Assembly (NCBI RefSeq): GCF_000724625.1
Contig: NZ_CP007139.1
Coordinates: 3,286,001 to 3,350,000, forward strand
DNA length: 64,000 nt
Source: Fimbriimonas ginsengisoli Gsoil 348
Lineage (GTDB): Bacteria; Armatimonadota; Fimbriimonadia; Fimbriimonadales; Fimbriimonadaceae
Direction: 5' to 3'
Shown here: one piece after another, positions 41,158-49,399 of the stretch
Layout: each line of letters starts with the position of its first letter
How positions within the stretch are numbered: the stretch's first letter is position 1
Program-made: the position numbers and the translations under genes
Notes under the pieces: generated by a model
The model's database searches: none
Told to the model about the DNA's origin: nothing
What the model saw: only the letters and a program-made list of their open reading frames with translations

Positions 41158-42378
41158 TCACGCTGCCAATTCCGCAACCAGCGCCGTCAGGAAGAACTCG
41201 CAGTCCGTAACCAAACCGATCGCTTGGTGGGTGCCGCGGTCGGTTAACTTAATCACGGAGTCGGCATCGCTGTCGACACAGTAGGTTTTTACGCTGGCGG
41301 GGAGAATATTTCCGGTCGCTACCGAGTGCAAGGTGGTGGCGACCATGAGGCACACGCCCACTCCGCTAATGTGGGCTCGCATTGCGTCCTGGGCGCGAAT
41401 GCCGTCCGTGATCACATCGGGCAGAGGTCCGTCATCCCGGATCGACCCGGCAAGAACGAAGGGGATCCCATGCTTTACGCAGGCATGCATCACGCCCCCC
41501 GATATGAGTCCCTGCTCGATCGCGTTGGCAATGCTGCCCGCTCGGCGCACTCGGTTGATGGCGCGAAGATGGTGGGTGTGGCCGTGGGCGCTGCTGCCGC
41601 CGGTCCTCAGGTCGACCCCCAAAGAGGTTCCCAGCATGTTCGCTTCGATGTCGTGAGCGGCGAGGGCGTTACCCGCAAAAAGGATATCGATCCACCCCTT
41701 CTCGATAAGCCGCGCTAAAAACGGCGCGCTTCCGCTATGGACGATGGCCGGTCCGCCGACGAAAAGAACCCGTTTGCCTTCCTCCTTAGCCTTTTGAATC
41801 GCGCGCGCCGCGTGCTCGATCATCCGGCGCTTCGGCCGCTCGGAGGAGACTTCATTCGACATGAAGCGAAACTCCGCGTCGTCCCGCTGCTCCTCTTCGG
41901 CCGGAGAGATTCGCACACCGTCAAAGCCAACGACCAGTCGATCGCCCGCGCGCACTCTGTGCATGGGACATGTAGTGGCGCGATACCGGCCGTTCTCGTC
42001 CCACACCCGAATGCCGCAGTCCATCTCCAGGTTTTCGACCTCGACGAATTGCCCTTTGATGTGAATGTGGGTGGTGAAATTGGAGGTGGAATGAAATCCT
42101 TCCGGAAGGACCCCATCCATGTCCGCCTCGACTAGCGTGACTTCTTCCAGCGAGTAAAGGGCGCCGAATACCGCGCTCGCCTCGAGCGCTCTCCGCATCG
42201 TTTCGACATCGGGAGCGGTTAGGTGAAGGTCGACGATCGTCGGCTTGTCCGAAAACTCGCCGACCTTGAATCGCCGGGTCTGGAACTTGACGCCATGCGC
42301 GTTCAGTACGTCCAGGACCTTACCGAGCGTGTTCTTGTCCAGCAGATCGCCAGCCAGGCTAAGCCTCTCGGTTACCAT
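41158..42378 (-). CDS. TIGR00300 / LOR-SDH-like protein, archaeal-type ornithine cyclodeaminase candidate
   Basis: A 406-residue protein of the TIGR00300 family. The N-terminal half (about 1-110) has the LOR/SDH beta-alpha fold (DLLDKNTLGKVLDVLNAHGVKF, TIVDLHLTAPD), and the C-terminal half is a Rossmann-like NAD-binding region with VLFVGGPAIVHSGSAPFLARLIEKGWIDILFAGNALAAHDIEANMLGTSLG, GHTHHLRAINRVRRAGS and TYCVDSDADSVIKLTDRGTHQAIGLVTD. Related proteins convert ornithine to proline plus ammonia, or form the C-terminal module of ArgZ/AgrE-type arginine dihydrolases. The exact activity here is inference. It is convergent with the DUF3445 gene. Confidence 0.82.
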   Translation of the reverse strand: MVTERLSLAGDLLDKNTLGKVLDVLNAHGVKFQTRRFKVGEFSDKPTIVDLHLTAPDVETMRRALEASAVFGALYSLEEVTLVEADMDGVLPEGFHSTSNFTTHIHIKGQFVEVENLEMDCGIRVWDENGRYRATTCPMHRVRAGDRLVVGFDGVRISPAEEEQRDDAEFRFMSNEVSSERPKRRMIEHAARAIQKAKEEGKRVLFVGGPAIVHSGSAPFLARLIEKGWIDILFAGNALAAHDIEANMLGTSLGVDLRTGGSSAHGHTHHLRAINRVRRAGSIANAIEQGLISGGVMHACVKHGIPFVLAGSIRDDGPLPDVITDGIRAQDAMRAHISGVGVCLMVATTLHSVATGNILPASVKTYCVDSDADSVIKLTDRGTHQAIGLVTDCEFFLTALVAELAA

Positions 42379-42440
42379 CGCCCGATGTTACCGTCCCGGC
42401 AACCGCGCTCGACCGATTGATCGCCTGCCACAATGGGGAA

Positions 42441-43481
42441 GTGGACACTCCCGAAGAGCTTCAGCGCTCTGCCGCCGCCGAAATCGCCGTCGCCGAAAGC
42501 ACGGCGGCTCTCCGCGAGATCGAATCGCGTTTTCTTGGCAAGAGCGGCTCGATTCCGGCGCTCATGAAGCTGCTCGGGGGGCTCGATAAGGACGAGCGCC
42601 CGGCGTTCGGACAGCGAGTCAACGGGGCCAAGAACCACGTCCAGGCGCTGATCGACGAGCGTGCAGCCGGGTTGCGATCTCGCGAGCGGTTGGCTCAGTT
42701 TGAGGCCGAACGCATCGACGTGACAATGCCCGGCGACCGGCCGCGCATGGGGTACGAGCATATCCTTCAGCTCACCACCAACAAGATCAAACGCGTGCTC
42801 GGCGGGCTCGGCTTTCAGTATCTGGAGTCGCCTGAGCTAGAGGAGTTCCGCTACAACTTCGACGCCCTCAACTACCCGCCCGATCATCCGGCAATGGATG
42901 ACCAGGACACGTTCTACGTCGATGACGATCACGTTCTCCGAACGCAGTGCACGGCCTTGCAAGGCCGGGTTTTCGAGAGCACGCCGCCGCCGCTACGCTG
43001 CTTCACCGTCGGGCGCACTTACCGAAACGAAGCCGTCGACCGAACGCATAACCACACCTTCCACCAAGTCGACTGCTTTATGATCGACGAAGGGGTAAGC
43101 ATGGCCCATCTAAAAGGGACGCTCGGCGTCTTCGCCCGGGCGATGTTCGGTGAGGAGGTGCAGATTCGATTCCGCCCTGACTTCTTCCCGTTCGTTGAGC
43201 CGGGAGTCGACTACGCCATCTCGACGCCGAAGCTTTTCGACGGCCGTTGGGTCGAGCTCGGTGGCGCCGGCCTCATCCATCCGAATATCTTGGAACGCTA
43301 CGGAATCGACACGGAACGCTACTCCGGCTTCGCCTTTGGCCTCGGCGTCGAGCGCATCCCGATGATGGCCTATGGCATCGACGACCTACGCCTCTTCCTA
43401 GAAAACGACCTCCGCTTCCTCGAGCAGTTCCGCGGAGAAAGCCAGGATCCGGAGCCGCTTCCTCGTCAAAGCATCGCCTGA
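42441..43481 (+). CDS. pheS: Phenylalanine-tRNA ligase alpha subunit
   Basis: A 346-residue class II aminoacyl-tRNA synthetase subunit. The N-terminal coiled-coil (about 1-85) contains IESRFLGKSGSIPALMKLL. The catalytic core has motif 1 near LQLTTNKIKRVLGGLGFQYLESPELE, motif 2 FTVGRTYRNEAVDRTHNHTFHQVDCF and motif 3 GFAFGLGVERIPMMAYGIDDLRLF. I favour the GTG at 42441 because CACAAT lies exactly 6 bases before it; a TTG at 42417 is the alternative. The partner gene pheT, usually directly downstream, is absent: a terminator-like repeat and an opposing gene follow. Confidence 0.95.
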   Translation: MDTPEELQRSAAAEIAVAESTAALREIESRFLGKSGSIPALMKLLGGLDKDERPAFGQRVNGAKNHVQALIDERAAGLRSRERLAQFEAERIDVTMPGDRPRMGYEHILQLTTNKIKRVLGGLGFQYLESPELEEFRYNFDALNYPPDHPAMDDQDTFYVDDDHVLRTQCTALQGRVFESTPPPLRCFTVGRTYRNEAVDRTHNHTFHQVDCFMIDEGVSMAHLKGTLGVFARAMFGEEVQIRFRPDFFPFVEPGVDYAISTPKLFDGRWVELGGAGLIHPNILERYGIDTERYSGFAFGLGVERIPMMAYGIDDLRLFLENDLRFLEQFRGESQDPEPLPRQSIA

Positions 43482-43535
43482 TTTCTCCACCCCCAACCCC
43501 CTCCTCATCGCACATGCATCGACGAGGAGGGGGCT
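43480..43535. repeat. 56-bp terminator-like repeat, copy 2
   Basis: The second copy of the unit at 22854-22909, with the same CCCCCTCCTC arm (43497-43506) and its complement (43524-43533); differences are few and mostly in the loop. It sits between the convergent pheS and FAH-family genes and overlaps the pheS stop codon. Confidence 0.8.
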
Positions 43536-43540
43536 CCGGA

Positions 43541-44140
43541 CTACTTTACGCTGCAGGTCAAACGGAGTTGACCATTCAAATAGCCCTCCAAAAGGTCTCC
43601 ACTTGCGACAGGTCCGACGCCGGCTGGAGTGCCGGTGAAGACGAGATCACCCGGTAATAAGGTGAAGTAGCGGGAGGCGAAGCTGATGAGAGCGTCGAAT
43701 CTGTGGAGCATTTGGCGGCTGCTGCCGGCCTGGACGACCTGACCGCCTCGTCGAAGATCGAATTCGATATCTCCAGAAGGTACCGGTCCGAACTCTCCAA
43801 CCGCCGCGGACCCGTCGAACGCTTTGGCGATCTCCCATGGCAGTCCTTTCGCCTTACATTTGCTTTGCAGGTCGCGAGCGGTGAAATCGAGTCCGAGCCC
43901 GATTTGATCGTAACAGTACGCAGAGTCCTCGACAGAAACTTGCGTTGCCTTCTTTGAAATGCGAAGGACGAGCTCGATTTCGTGGTGAATTTCTTTCGAG
44001 AAAGGAGGGAGGCGAAACGGCTCGCCCGGAGGCAGCATCGCCGTATCTGGCTTCAAAAAGAGCACCGGCTCCTCCGGTATTTCGCTCCCGAGCTCGCGAG
44101 CATGTTCAATATAATTGCGCCCTACACAGATCATCTTCAT
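43541..44140 (-). CDS. Fumarylacetoacetate hydrolase (FAH) family protein
   Basis: A 199-residue single-domain FAH protein, the size of FAHD1-type acylpyruvate hydrolases or oxaloacetate decarboxylases. The ATG at 44140 gives MKMICVGRNYIEHARELG, the typical start. Metal-binding acidic residues appear in EIHHEIELVLRI and the LGLDFTARDLQSKCKAKGLPWEIAKAFDGSAAVG segment carries the conserved Asp and Lys; the end holds LLPGDLVFTGTPAGVGPV. The exact substrate cannot be told from sequence. It is divergent from the hybrid kinase gene, with the starts 100 bp apart. Confidence 0.9.
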   Translation of the reverse strand: MKMICVGRNYIEHARELGSEIPEEPVLFLKPDTAMLPPGEPFRLPPFSKEIHHEIELVLRISKKATQVSVEDSAYCYDQIGLGLDFTARDLQSKCKAKGLPWEIAKAFDGSAAVGEFGPVPSGDIEFDLRRGGQVVQAGSSRQMLHRFDALISFASRYFTLLPGDLVFTGTPAGVGPVASGDLLEGYLNGQLRLTCSVK

Positions 44141-44240
44141 GGTGAAAGTCTGACCGCCTTGGTCACTGAAAAGCGCGACAAGGAAAAGGACGACGGTCTT
44201 CCCATAATTCGAGTATGGGGTTACAACGGGGAAAGTGCGC

Positions 44241-45878
44241 ATGAGCGCGCGTCTCCCCGACAACGAACGCGAGCGGCTTGCCGCGTTGCGAGAGTACGGC
44301 GTTCTCGATACGCCACGCGAACTTGCCTACGACGACCTCGTAAAGCTTGCCGCTTCGATCTGCCGCGTCCCCATCGCGGCGATGACTTTCGTCGATGAAG
44401 ACCGCCAGTGGTTCAAAGCTCGAATCGGCCTCGATGCGGAGCAAACTTCCCGGAGCCAATCGTTTTGTGCTCACGCGATCCTCGACCCCGCTTCCGTGAT
44501 GGAGGTAGAGGACGCTGCGGTGGACGACCGGTTCCGTACGAACGAGTTGGTCGTCGGCAGTCCGGGAATTCGGTTCTACGCAGGAGCGCCGCTTCTTACG
44601 GATGACGGCTTGGCCTTGGGGGCGCTTTGCGTCATCGACGTAAAGCCACGGCACTTATCGGAAGAGCAAATCGAGGCGCTCAAAGCGCTCGGCCGGCAAG
44701 TGATGGCGCTGCTCGATCTTCGCAAATCGATGAGCCACCTGCAAATCGGGGCCGTGGAGCTTCGGGAGGCGTTGCTGGCGGCAGAAAGCTCGCATCGGGC
44801 TAAAGAAGTCTTTCTTTCGAACATGAGCCACGAGCTGCGGACGCCCCTGAATGGTCTGATCGGAATGGCCGACCTTCTCTCCGCGACTCCGTTAAACGCG
44901 CGGCAGACCCGCTACGTCGAGACGATGCGAGCGAGCGGAGCCCAACTATTAGAGGTCTTAACCGGCGTACTGCAGATTTCGGAGAGCGGAGCCATCGAAG
45001 CCGACCTCGTGGAGATCCCAACCGAGCTTCCTCTCCTGGCCCGAGACGTGGTGGAGTTGATGCGGCCGGCTGCCGTTGCCAAAGGGCTGGCGCTCTCGAT
45101 GACGGTGGACGCCCCTCTTCACGCACCGGTGCTTGCCGACCAAAACTGCCTGCGCCAGGTGCTGACCAATCTCTTGGGCAACGCCCTGAAGTTCACGGAG
45201 CACGGAAGCGTCGAACTCCGGATGCGGCATTTGAAGACCGCCGACTCGACGATCCGAGTGCGGTTAGAGATCGAAGACACCGGAATCGGGATTCCTACCG
45301 ATCGACTCGACGCTATCTTCGATCACTTCGTGCAAGCCGACGATCGATTGTCGCGAGCGTACGGCGGGAGCGGGCTTGGACTCAGCATCAGTCGGGGTAT
45401 CGTCATGCGGATGGGCGGCAACCTTAGCGTGTCGAGCGCGGTAGGTAAGGGCAGCGTCTTTTCCTTCGAACTCGATATGAATCTGGTCCCGCAAGCCACC
45501 AATCTCCGACCTTGCCGTGTGCTGGTCGTGGAAGATAACGAGGTGAACACCATCGTAATCACCGCGATGCTCGAGCATAAGGGATGCGTGGTCAGCCACG
45601 TGGCAAATGGACTCGAAGCTGTTCAGATCCTGAAGCGGGAACGGTTCGACATGGTCTTCATGGACCTGCAGATGCCGGTCATGGACGGCGTCACCGCGAC
45701 TCGCGAGGTGCGCGCCACCGAGCCAGGCACCGAGCACGTGCCGATTGTGGCGGTGACCGCCAGCGCAATGGAAGAGGATGAACAGATCTGCCGGCAAGCG
45801 GGGATGGACGGACTCATCCGGAAACCGATCAGCGAGCGATTGATTGCCGAGGCTCTTGAGCGGTTTGTGCTGCGTTAA
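44241..45878 (+). CDS. Hybrid sensor kinase: GAF, histidine kinase and receiver domains
   Basis: A 545-residue soluble hybrid kinase. The N-terminal GAF domain (about 8-165) begins ERERLAALREYGVLDTPRELAYDDL, typical of GAF modules sensing small molecules or redox, and includes FCAHAILDP and FYAGAPLLTDDGLALGALCVID. The HisKA motif FLSNMSHELRTPLNGLIGM supplies the phospho-His, HATPase boxes follow (LTNLLGNALKFTEHG, DTGIGIP, GGSGLGLSIS), and a C-terminal receiver has the acceptor Asp in FDMVFMDLQMPVMDG and a C-terminal Lys in GLIRKPI. GGGGAA 7 bases upstream supports the ATG at 44241. There is no adjacent DNA-binding partner. Confidence 0.93.
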   Translation: MSARLPDNERERLAALREYGVLDTPRELAYDDLVKLAASICRVPIAAMTFVDEDRQWFKARIGLDAEQTSRSQSFCAHAILDPASVMEVEDAAVDDRFRTNELVVGSPGIRFYAGAPLLTDDGLALGALCVIDVKPRHLSEEQIEALKALGRQVMALLDLRKSMSHLQIGAVELREALLAAESSHRAKEVFLSNMSHELRTPLNGLIGMADLLSATPLNARQTRYVETMRASGAQLLEVLTGVLQISESGAIEADLVEIPTELPLLARDVVELMRPAAVAKGLALSMTVDAPLHAPVLADQNCLRQVLTNLLGNALKFTEHGSVELRMRHLKTADSTIRVRLEIEDTGIGIPTDRLDAIFDHFVQADDRLSRAYGGSGLGLSISRGIVMRMGGNLSVSSAVGKGSVFSFELDMNLVPQATNLRPCRVLVVEDNEVNTIVITAMLEHKGCVVSHVANGLEAVQILKRERFDMVFMDLQMPVMDGVTATREVRATEPGTEHVPIVAVTASAMEEDEQICRQAGMDGLIRKPISERLIAEALERFVLR

Positions 45879-45898
45879 CGGGATAATCAACCCCGTCC

Positions 45899-46534
45899 AT
45901 GGACGATCTTCGACTTAGGGCCGAAATGTGCGACATCGGCCGGCGCCTCTGGCAACGCGACCTCGTCGGCGCAACGGAGGGGAATCTTTCGGTACGTCTC
46001 TCCCCCCAACGGATCCTCTGTACCCCCTCCGGACTCAGCAAAGGGCACATGCGTCCGGGCGATCTGGTCGTGATCGACACCAAGGGAAACCCGATCGGGG
46101 CCGGAGAACCGAGCACCGAGATCCGCCTCCACCTGAGGATGTACGCGAAACGCCCGGACTGCGTGGCCGTGATCCATGCCCACCCTCCCACGGCGACCGC
46201 CTTTGCCGTCGCGGGCGAGGAGATCCCGGACGATCTTTTGCCGGAAGCGGCCTATGTTCTGGGATCGGTGGCGACCGCGCCGTTCGGCGTGCCGGGGACC
46301 GACGAGGTTCCAGACCGCATGGAAGCGTTGATGGACGATCACAAAACGTTTTTAATGGCCCACCACGGGGCGGTGGTGATGGGGAAGGGGTTAGAAGACG
46401 CCTATAACCGGATGGAGGTCTTGGAACGTGTCGCACGAATTCTGCTCATGGCCCGCCTCCTTGGCGGCGCTAAGCCGATGCCGGACCGGATGTTCAAGCA
46501 CGTAATGGCCGTCGCCCTTAATGGAAAGCTATGA
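45899..46534 (+). CDS. Class II aldolase/adducin family sugar-phosphate aldolase
   Basis: A 211-residue zinc aldolase of the L-fuculose-1-phosphate/L-ribulose-5-phosphate 4-epimerase family, expected to split a ketose phosphate into dihydroxyacetone phosphate and an aldehyde or to epimerise it. Hallmarks are LVGATEGNLSVRLSPQRILCTPSGLSKGHM (phosphate and substrate loop), GEPSTEIRLHL (catalytic Glu), AVIHAHPPTATAFA (two zinc His) and FLMAHHGAVVMGKGLEDAY (third His). It heads a four-gene operon; the next gene overlaps its stop by 4 bp. GATAAT lies 11 bases before the ATG. Confidence 0.92.
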   Translation: MDDLRLRAEMCDIGRRLWQRDLVGATEGNLSVRLSPQRILCTPSGLSKGHMRPGDLVVIDTKGNPIGAGEPSTEIRLHLRMYAKRPDCVAVIHAHPPTATAFAVAGEEIPDDLLPEAAYVLGSVATAPFGVPGTDEVPDRMEALMDDHKTFLMAHHGAVVMGKGLEDAYNRMEVLERVARILLMARLLGGAKPMPDRMFKHVMAVALNGKL

Positions 46535-47661
46535 CTCAACGCACGTTCCGCTTCGGGATCATCGGTTGCGGCCTTATGGGCCGGGAGTTCGCCAGCGCCG
46601 CCGCTCGTTGGTGCCATCTGCTCGACCTCGACGTTCGACCGGAAATCGTCGCCGTTTGCGACGCCAATCCAGACGCGATGGGATGGTTCACAGCAAATGT
46701 CCCCTCCGTAAGAATGGCTACGACGAGCTATGCGGAGCTATTGGCCGATCCGGAAGTGGAAGCGGTCTACTGTGCGGTTCCCCACAACCTCCACGAGCGC
46801 CTCTACGTCGACATTGTTCGCGCCGGAAAGCATCTATTCGCGGAGAAGCCGTTCGGAATCGACTTGCGCGCCTGCCAATCGATCCTCGCCGCGATGCGTG
46901 AGAATCCAGAGGTCTTCGTACGTTGTTCTTCGGAGTTCCCCTATTACCCAGGCGCCCAGCGGATCGCCCGGATGATCGAGCAGGAGGCTTTCGGACAGAT
47001 CATCGAAGTGCGCGCCGGATTCCTGCATAGCTCCGACCTCGACCCCAACAAGCCGATCAACTGGAAACGTCGCATCGCCACCTGCGGCGAGTACGGCTGC
47101 ATGGGCGACCTCGGAATGCACGTGCTCCACATGCCGCTTCGAGCCGGCTGGCGTCCGAAGAACGTACGCGCGCTGTTGAGCAAGGTCGTTGAGCGGCGCC
47201 CCGACGGCCACGGAGGCATGGCCCCCTGCGAAACCTGGGACAACGCGATTCTTGCCTGCGAGTCGGTCCAAGGATTCCCGCTCGTCCTGGAAACCAAGCG
47301 CATTTCCCCGGGCGACACCAATACCTGGTACCTGCGCGTAGTCGGCACGGAAAACTCCGCGGAGTTCACGACGCATCGCCCCAAGACGATCCGTACGCTG
47401 CCTTACAAGAGCGGCGGGCATCAAGCCTGGCAGGAGGAAGACCTCGGATACGAAGGGGTCTTCAAGGGGATCACCGGCCACATCTTCGAGTTCGGCTTTG
47501 CCGACGCGATCCAACATATGTGGGCTTCATTCCTGCAAGAACTTAGTGGCGGCGTTCCCCGATACGGCTGCGCCACGCCGGAGGAGGCGCTTGGCTCGCA
47601 TCGGCTCTTCACCGCCGCGCTCGAATCGCAGCGTACCGACGCTACGGTTGCGCTAGAGTAG
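46531..47661 (+). CDS. Gfo/Idh/MocA family oxidoreductase
   Basis: A 376-residue NAD(P)-dependent sugar or polyol dehydrogenase. The Rossmann start is FRFGIIGCGLMGREFASAAAR (GxGxxG), followed by VEAVYCAVPHNLHERLYVDIVRAGKHLFAEKPFGID, where EKP holds the catalytic Lys, and a C-terminal substrate domain with GCMGDLGMHVLHMPLRAGW carrying a candidate active-site Asp/His pair. The start overlaps the aldolase stop (ATGA). In this operon it probably oxidises or epimerises the incoming sugar; the substrate is unknown. Confidence 0.92.
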   Translation: MTQRTFRFGIIGCGLMGREFASAAARWCHLLDLDVRPEIVAVCDANPDAMGWFTANVPSVRMATTSYAELLADPEVEAVYCAVPHNLHERLYVDIVRAGKHLFAEKPFGIDLRACQSILAAMRENPEVFVRCSSEFPYYPGAQRIARMIEQEAFGQIIEVRAGFLHSSDLDPNKPINWKRRIATCGEYGCMGDLGMHVLHMPLRAGWRPKNVRALLSKVVERRPDGHGGMAPCETWDNAILACESVQGFPLVLETKRISPGDTNTWYLRVVGTENSAEFTTHRPKTIRTLPYKSGGHQAWQEEDLGYEGVFKGITGHIFEFGFADAIQHMWASFLQELSGGVPRYGCATPEEALGSHRLFTAALESQRTDATVALE

Positions 47662-47668
47662 AAATCGT

Positions 47669-48796
47669 ATGTTCGACGCCGTCGTCGCCGGGCACATCTG
47701 CCTCGATATCATTCCAGAACTAAGCGGCCACGTCGCGTTTGAACCGGGCCGGCTTGTCGAAGCCGGGCCTGCCACGTTGAGCACCGGCGGCGCCGTTTCG
47801 AATACCGGGCTCGCCTTAACCAAGCTCGGTCTCAAGACGCGTCTGATCGGTAAAGTCGGCCGAGGACCGTTTGGCCGCACTATCTGCGAGATCCTCGACA
47901 GCCACCAACCTGGCCTCGGCGCCTCGATGTCGGTGGTTGAAGGCGAGGGGACATCGTACACGATCGTCGTAAGCCTCTCCGGACATGACCGCATGTTCCT
48001 GCACTCCCCCGGCTGCAATAGCACCTTTACCTCCGACGACGTGCCGGATGAAGCGCTGGCGAACACCCGGCATTTCCACTTCGGCTATCCGCCATTGATG
48101 GCTGGAATGTTTGCCAATGACGGCGAGGAGCTGGTGCGCTTATTCCGCCGAGCCAAAGAACACGGGGCGAGCACCTCGCTGGACATGAGCCTCCCGGATG
48201 CCGACGCACCGTCGGGACGAGCGGATTGGGAAACCATACTGAAACGGGTCCTCCCTTACGTCGACGTATTCGTTCCCAGCATCGAGGAGCTCCTCTTTAT
48301 GCTGGAGCGGCAAACGTTCGAGCAGCTTCGCGGCGTGGTCTGGTCGGGCTTGCCTTCGGGGGCGTTCGAGCGGCTGGCGACTCGCGCGCTTCAGATGGGA
48401 GCGAAGGTAGTTGGCATTAAGGCCGGCTCACGCGGGCTTTTCTTGCGAACCTCCAAGAATGTGGAAGGGTTGGACCTCGGCCCGGAATGGCGCGACCGCT
48501 CGGTCTGGGCGCCGTGCTACTGCGTGGAGGTCGTGGGCACGACCGGGGCGGGCGACGCGACGATCGGCGGCTTTTTGAAGGGTCTGCTTAGCGGGATGTC
48601 GCCGGAAGATTCCTTGAACGCCGGTGTTGCCAGCGGAGCATGTTGCTGCGAACAGCCGGACGCGGTGAGCGGCATCCGGTCTTGGGAAGAGACCGAGACC
48701 CGCATTGAGTCCGGCTGGCCAAGAATCCCGCTCGTTTTGGGCCGGGAATGGCGTCTCACACCTAAAGGGGTTTATGAACGCGATGAAGCGAAGTGA
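47669..48796 (+). CDS. PfkB family carbohydrate kinase
   Basis: A 375-residue ribokinase-fold sugar kinase. The N-terminus (FDAVVAGHICLDIIPEL) and GGAVSNTGLALTKLGLKTRLIGKVG match the first PfkB signature with the substrate-binding Gly-Gly and Asn. VTTGAGDATIGGFLKGLLSGM carries the second signature, the anion hole and the catalytic Asp (here VGTTGAGDA). VPSIEELLFMLE fits the family's PNxxE motif. It begins 7 bp after the oxidoreductase and overlaps the isomerase gene, so it should phosphorylate the sugar that the aldolase later cleaves. Confidence 0.92.
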   Translation: MFDAVVAGHICLDIIPELSGHVAFEPGRLVEAGPATLSTGGAVSNTGLALTKLGLKTRLIGKVGRGPFGRTICEILDSHQPGLGASMSVVEGEGTSYTIVVSLSGHDRMFLHSPGCNSTFTSDDVPDEALANTRHFHFGYPPLMAGMFANDGEELVRLFRRAKEHGASTSLDMSLPDADAPSGRADWETILKRVLPYVDVFVPSIEELLFMLERQTFEQLRGVVWSGLPSGAFERLATRALQMGAKVVGIKAGSRGLFLRTSKNVEGLDLGPEWRDRSVWAPCYCVEVVGTTGAGDATIGGFLKGLLSGMSPEDSLNAGVASGACCCEQPDAVSGIRSWEETETRIESGWPRIPLVLGREWRLTPKGVYERDEAK

Positions 48797-49349
48797 AATC
48801 AACGATCTGATCCAAGACGCGATCGCGTGCTTCCAAAGCAACGGCTGGGCGCTTCCCCCTGACCCTCGCTGGGACGTCACCGATTTTGGCTTGGGCGATT
48901 GGCGACGCTTCGGCCTAGTATTGGTGAACTTGGCCGACGAGCCGGAATACTGCGAAAAGCTGATGTACGCCCAACGAGGGATGGCGACCCCCGCCCACTG
49001 CCACCGGCGTAAGAAGGAGGACATCGTCAGCCGCTGGGGAACTCTCCGCGTCACTCTTTGGCCTTGCGAGCCGGGCACTTGCGGCGATCAGTCCATGTGG
49101 GTCCAAGTGAACGGGAAGCTTCTCTCCGTCGAATCCGGCGGCGCCGTGGAACTCTCCGCCGGCGAGAGAATCACCCTCGTCCCCGGGATGTATCACGAGT
49201 TCGTCCCCGTCACCGACGAGTGCGTGATCGGCGAGGTCTCGACCGCCAACGACGACCTGAACGACAACTTCTTCGCCAACAAAGAAGTGGGCCGCTACGC
49301 CACTATCGAAGAAGACGAGCCAGCCGTGGTGAGGCTAAGCAGCGACTAA
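48774..49349 (+). CDS. D-lyxose/D-mannose family sugar isomerase (cupin)
   Basis: A 191-residue cupin isomerase similar to D-lyxose ketol-isomerase, which converts D-lyxose to D-xylulose and D-mannose to D-fructose. The ATG at 48774 lies inside the kinase gene (23-bp overlap) with AAAGGGG just upstream; an ATG at 48783 is also possible. Metal ligands are visible as TPAHCHRRKKEDI (two His and Glu) and GMYHEFVPV (third His), with YCEKLMYAQRGM and RWGTLRVTLW between family landmarks. It completes an isomerase-kinase-aldolase pathway with the preceding three genes. Confidence 0.88.
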   Translation: MNAMKRSEINDLIQDAIACFQSNGWALPPDPRWDVTDFGLGDWRRFGLVLVNLADEPEYCEKLMYAQRGMATPAHCHRRKKEDIVSRWGTLRVTLWPCEPGTCGDQSMWVQVNGKLLSVESGGAVELSAGERITLVPGMYHEFVPVTDECVIGEVSTANDDLNDNFFANKEVGRYATIEEDEPAVVRLSSD

Positions 49350-49370
49350 TCTCCGAAGTCCGGTCCGGAA

Positions 49371-49399
49371 GGATCATCGGCGAGGGCGCCGACCCTACG
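49371..49399. repeat. 29-bp GTAGC-type hairpin repeat, copy 2
   Basis: The 29-bp unit with core TCGGCGAGGGCGCCGA differs by one base from the reverse complement of 6908-6936. It overlaps the end of the helicase gene and follows the isomerase stop, in a convergent junction. Confidence 0.8.

Noticed and set aside
45882-45887. GATAAT before the class II aldolase as another leaderless promoter
   Set aside because: The hexamer ends 11 bases before the ATG, longer than the 5-7 bases of the other cases, so a short leader is more likely.
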